From positions 1,468,858 to 1,532,857 of the forward strand of contig NZ_LT594785.1 in NCBI RefSeq assembly GCF_900091705.1: a stretch of 64,000 bases of DNA, given 5' to 3'. Shown piece by piece: positions 61,560-64,000 of the stretch; the first letter of the stretch is position 1; each line of letters opens with the position of its first letter. Position numbers and translations under genes: made by a program. The notes below the pieces were generated by a model. That model made no database searches, had not been told where the DNA came from, and saw nothing but the letters and a program-made list of their open reading frames with translations. This stretch comes from Clostridium mediterraneense (GTDB lineage: Bacteria; Bacillota; Clostridia; Clostridiales; Clostridiaceae).

Positions 61560-62291
61560 TTAATAAATAATCTCTTTTAAAAATAACCCTTTAGCTACTG
61601 CCCTTTCACCTGCTTTATTTCTATCTACATCAATAAATAATTCTTTTATTGATTCAATAGTTCTTTTTTCTAATCCAACTTCGACTAGGGTACCAACTAT
61701 TATTCTAACCATATTTAAAAGAAAGCTATTTCCATTTACTTCAATAGATATTTTTTCATTATATTTATCTATATTTATAAAATTTATAGTTCTAACAGTA
61801 TTTTTATTTTTAGATTTATTAGTAAAAGATTTAAAATCATGAGTACCTTCTAATAACTCTGCTGCTAACTTCATTTTTTCAATATTAAGGATTTCAGGAA
61901 TATGCCATGAATATTTTCTATCAAAAACATTCCCATATAGTGAGTTATCAATATTATAAATATAAGTTTTAGATTTAGCATTATATCTTGAATGAAATCT
62001 ATCCCCTACTTTTTTTATTTCCTTTATTCTTATATCCTCTGGTAAATATCTATTAAAATACTCAAATAATTCATTTAAATTCACTTCATTAGAAGTTAAA
62101 AAATTCGCTGTATAATCTAATGCATGAACACCTGCATCTGTCCTTCCAGCTCCTATAACTTGTATATATTCATTAAATTTTTTATATAAAATATTCTCTA
62201 TTTTTTCTTGAATAGTTGAATCAATATTCTTTTGTTTTTGCCACCCCAAATATCTTGTTCCATCATATTGTATTTTAATTTTATAATTCAT
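61560..62291 (-). CDS. truA: tRNA pseudouridine synthase A
   Basis: This enzyme makes pseudouridine at positions 38-40 of the tRNA anticodon arm. The 243 residues begin KIQYDGTRYLGWQKQKN, the catalytic Asp is in VIGAGRTDAGVHALDYTANF near residue 50, and GNSFLLNMVRIIVGTLVEVG lies near residue 186. AAGGAG precedes the ATG. It follows the FUSC-like gene region with no shared transcript evident. Confidence 0.96.
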   Translation of the reverse strand: MNYKIKIQYDGTRYLGWQKQKNIDSTIQEKIENILYKKFNEYIQVIGAGRTDAGVHALDYTANFLTSNEVNLNELFEYFNRYLPEDIRIKEIKKVGDRFHSRYNAKSKTYIYNIDNSLYGNVFDRKYSWHIPEILNIEKMKLAAELLEGTHDFKSFTNKSKNKNTVRTINFINIDKYNEKISIEVNGNSFLLNMVRIIVGTLVEVGLEKRTIESIKELFIDVDRNKAGERAVAKGLFLKEIIY

Positions 62292-62313
62292 ACTATTTCT
62301 CCTTAATAACTAT

Positions 62314-62345
62314 AAAAAAACTATCCAAATTAATGGATAGTTTTT
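62314..62345 (-). terminator. Terminator after CofE-like gene
   Basis: AAAAAAACTATCCA (62314-62327) pairs with TGGATAGTTTTT (62334-62345) around a short loop. Confidence 0.85.
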
Positions 62346-62349
62346 AGTA

Positions 62350-63528
62350 TTATTTTGTTGCGTAATTATCAAAATATCCTTGAATTAAGATAATAGGAGT
62401 TCCCTTATCCCCACTACCACTTACTAAATCACATAAGCTTCCTAATAAATCTGTGATTTGTCTTGGTGTAGTTCCTAAAGCTTCATTTCCTACTTTTTCT
62501 CTATTCTTCTTAGCATTAATCTTTTCTATTATTTGTTCTTCTCTTGAAGCATCATCATTTAAAGTATTATCTGCTATATATTTTATCTTTATTTCATCTG
62601 GTGTTCCAACAAGACCATCTGTGAATCCAGGTGAAACTACCGGGTCAGCAAGTTCCCATATCTTACCTACTGGATCTTTGAAAGCACCATCTCCATAAAC
62701 CATAACTTCTATATTCTTTGATGTTTTTTCTTTTAATTCAGCTTGAATTTCATAAACTAATTCTCTACATCCTCTTGGGAATAATTTAATTGAATCATCA
62801 GTTGCCATATTTGAACCTAATAATCCATATTCATTATTATATCCACTTCCATCAATTGATTCATTTACTATTTCATCTAAAGTAAGAACTTTTTTAGCTC
62901 CTGCTTTTTCCATTAATCTCTTAGTTCTGAATCTTTGGTGGATATTACATACTATTGCTTCATCAGTATATTTTAAAGCTACTCTTGGATCATTTGTTAG
63001 ATATACATCTATATTATCTTCTCCAACAATTTCCTTATACATCTTTATATAATCAATTCCTGTAAATGGATGTGCTACTTCTTCACCAAATATTCTTCTA
63101 TAATCAGCTTCTGTTAAATGATCTGTATAAGGATTAACTCCTGCTTCATCCATAATATCTAAATTCATTAAATGATTTCCAACTTCATCTGATGGATAAT
63201 TTAAGAATAAATGAATTTTCTTACCTGTTAATGATATTGCCTTTAATATTGGAGCAAATCTATTTCTACTTAATATAGGGAATACTACTGCTATATCTCC
63301 TTCTAGCTTACTATTTATATCTTTAGCAATTTGTTCTAGTTTAACATAGTTTCCTTGAGCTCTAGCAACAAGTGATTCTGTTACACCTACAACATCTCCA
63401 TCTCTTAATTGGATATTGTCATTTTCAACAGCTTTTAGAATTGAATCTACTACTACGCTTTTTATATCGTCTCCACTTTTTATTATTGGAGCTCTTACTC
63501 CCATTGCTACTGTTCCAATTGTTCTCAT
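62350..63528 (-). CDS. CofE-like (F420-0:gamma-glutamyl ligase family) protein
   Basis: A 392-residue protein of the family whose characterised member CofE adds gamma-linked glutamate to coenzyme F420. It begins GTVAMGVRAPIIKSGDDI, then RDGDVVGVTESLVARAQGN near residue 42, GDGAFKDPVGKIWELADPVV near residue 282 and SGSGDKGTPIILIQGYFDN at the C terminus. Clostridia of this kind are not known to make F420, so the real substrate is open. It is longer than archaeal CofE, which is about 250 residues. GAGGGGG precedes the ATG. Monocistronic. Confidence 0.82.
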   Translation of the reverse strand: MRTIGTVAMGVRAPIIKSGDDIKSVVVDSILKAVENDNIQLRDGDVVGVTESLVARAQGNYVKLEQIAKDINSKLEGDIAVVFPILSRNRFAPILKAISLTGKKIHLFLNYPSDEVGNHLMNLDIMDEAGVNPYTDHLTEADYRRIFGEEVAHPFTGIDYIKMYKEIVGEDNIDVYLTNDPRVALKYTDEAIVCNIHQRFRTKRLMEKAGAKKVLTLDEIVNESIDGSGYNNEYGLLGSNMATDDSIKLFPRGCRELVYEIQAELKEKTSKNIEVMVYGDGAFKDPVGKIWELADPVVSPGFTDGLVGTPDEIKIKYIADNTLNDDASREEQIIEKINAKKNREKVGNEALGTTPRQITDLLGSLCDLVSGSGDKGTPIILIQGYFDNYATK

Positions 63529-63760
63529 TGATAATTCCCCCTCAGTTTAAACTGATTTTTTTATTATCTCCTACAAGATAATTCGTATTTTTATTTTGAC
63601 CACTTAAGATTATATATTAAGAGTTTTCTATTTTCAACTATTTTTATAAATTTCATAAAAAAACATCTAAAACATACGTATATTGATAGTTATATTTACA
63701 CATATAATTCGTGAAAATATTTTCTTAAATATAGTATTTGTTAGATGTTTTAAATATATT

Positions 63761-64000
63761 CTATTTTAATAAAATTTCTTTAAAAAATTCTGGTCTATGA
63801 AAAGATGGTTTATGATAATCTATATTTTCTAGGCAAGCATAATGAGGAATATCTGTCTTATCTCCACATTTATAAAAATTACATTTTATAATTTTGTCTT
63901 TATCAGTCTTAAATAAAGGAAAGTATTTTTTTATCAAATCAAAAGATATTACTAATTCTACATTCCAAGGTTTAAAATTATCAAATTCTAAAATATTGTC
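63761..64000 (-). CDS. Carbohydrate-binding family 9-like protein, C-terminal part (partial)
   Basis: An open frame enters from the right edge and ends at TAG (63761-63763), giving 79 residues. KPWNVELVISFDLIKKY, CNFYKCGDKTDIPHYAC and HKPSFHRPEFFKEI resemble the C-terminal part of CBM9-like domains (FYKCGD then PDFHRPEYFG). The 5' part lies beyond the window. No start or partner genes can be seen. Confidence 0.7.
   Translation of the reverse strand, partial: DNILEFDNFKPWNVELVISFDLIKKYFPLFKTDKDKIIKCNFYKCGDKTDIPHYACLENIDYHKPSFHRPEFFKEILLK

Noticed and set aside
63662-63749. AACATCTAA and TTAGATGTT as a long-range stem after the CBM9-like gene
   Set aside because: Arms of 9 bases separated by about 70 bases with no supporting inner pairing or T run.
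1-64000. CRISPR arrays, insertion sequences, prophage or rRNA genes
   Set aside because: No spaced repeat arrays, transposase motifs, phage structural genes or rRNA sequences were seen on either strand; the lone tyrosine recombinase lacks mobile-element neighbours.

Overview
The window is a stretch of a very AT-rich Gram-positive chromosome, almost certainly Clostridium sensu stricto. The support is the base composition, strong AGGAGG-type ribosome binding sites, frequent TTG starts, the sporulation protein YtfJ/GerW, clostridial gene neighbourhoods (mutS-mutL-miaA beside an aluminium-resistance/methionine gamma-lyase-like gene; a marR-fabH-acpP-fabDGF-acc cluster; scpA-scpB beside ytfI-ytfJ) and a gshF-type glutathione gene. 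The species cannot be named from this sequence. It is mostly core genome. I see no insertion sequence, prophage, CRISPR array or rRNA.

Layout. 1-4.4 kb: folate operon (pabA end, pabB, pabC, folE, folP, folB-folK fusion) giving p-aminobenzoate and dihydropteroate. 4.6-10.4 kb: amino-acid permease, cardiolipin synthase, a GNAT, a lipoprotein, a short pyruvate-kinase-like protein and a PAP2 phosphatase. 10.5-18.3 kb: tRNA-Leu, murT-gatD (lipid II amidation), manA, uppP, a 6-phosphofructokinase and purB. 18.6-25.7 kb: gshF, a DnaQ-BRCT protein, a tyrosine recombinase preceded by a long perfect inverted repeat, an acidic protein, a ribbon-helix-helix/coiled-coil protein, and lexA with an SOS box. 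25.7-41.9 kb, mostly minus strand: a GH113-like protein, yccF, the methionine gamma-lyase-like gene, miaA, mutL, mutS, miaB, a GNAT, ispH, cmk, a BaiN-type flavoprotein, an RpiR regulator, an MnmM-like methylase and an RluB-like pseudouridine synthase. 42-50.8 kb: a Cys-rich peptide divergent from a PadR regulator, an uncharacterised flavoprotein/Fe-S pair, two D,D-carboxypeptidases flanking ytfI-ytfJ and scpA-scpB, and a DUF368 (PopT-like) protein. 50.9-59.9 kb: tRNA-Trp and the complete minus-strand fatty-acid operon behind one promoter with two FabT-like operators. 59.9-64 kb: dCMP deaminase, a FUSC/ArAE-like membrane protein, truA, a CofE-like protein and the end of a family-9-like carbohydrate-binding protein.

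How the genes work together. The best-supported modules are folate synthesis, type II fatty-acid synthesis with acetyl-CoA carboxylase (no enoyl-ACP reductase in the operon), cell-envelope maintenance (MurT/GatD, UppP, PopT-like, two carboxypeptidases, cardiolipin synthase), mismatch repair with the two tRNA ms2i6A enzymes MiaA and MiaB, and chromosome condensation (ScpA/ScpB).

Most worth a second look: a murT reading frame that seems to begin at a non-canonical AUA codon; the recombinase with its 25-bp-armed inverted repeat and two unknown neighbours next to lexA; the two-gene flavoprotein/cysteine-cluster redox pair at 42.8-45.0 kb; the CofE-like protein in an organism type not known to make F420; and the twin operator at the fatty-acid promoter. 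Family assignments rest on motifs read by eye; no database search was possible.
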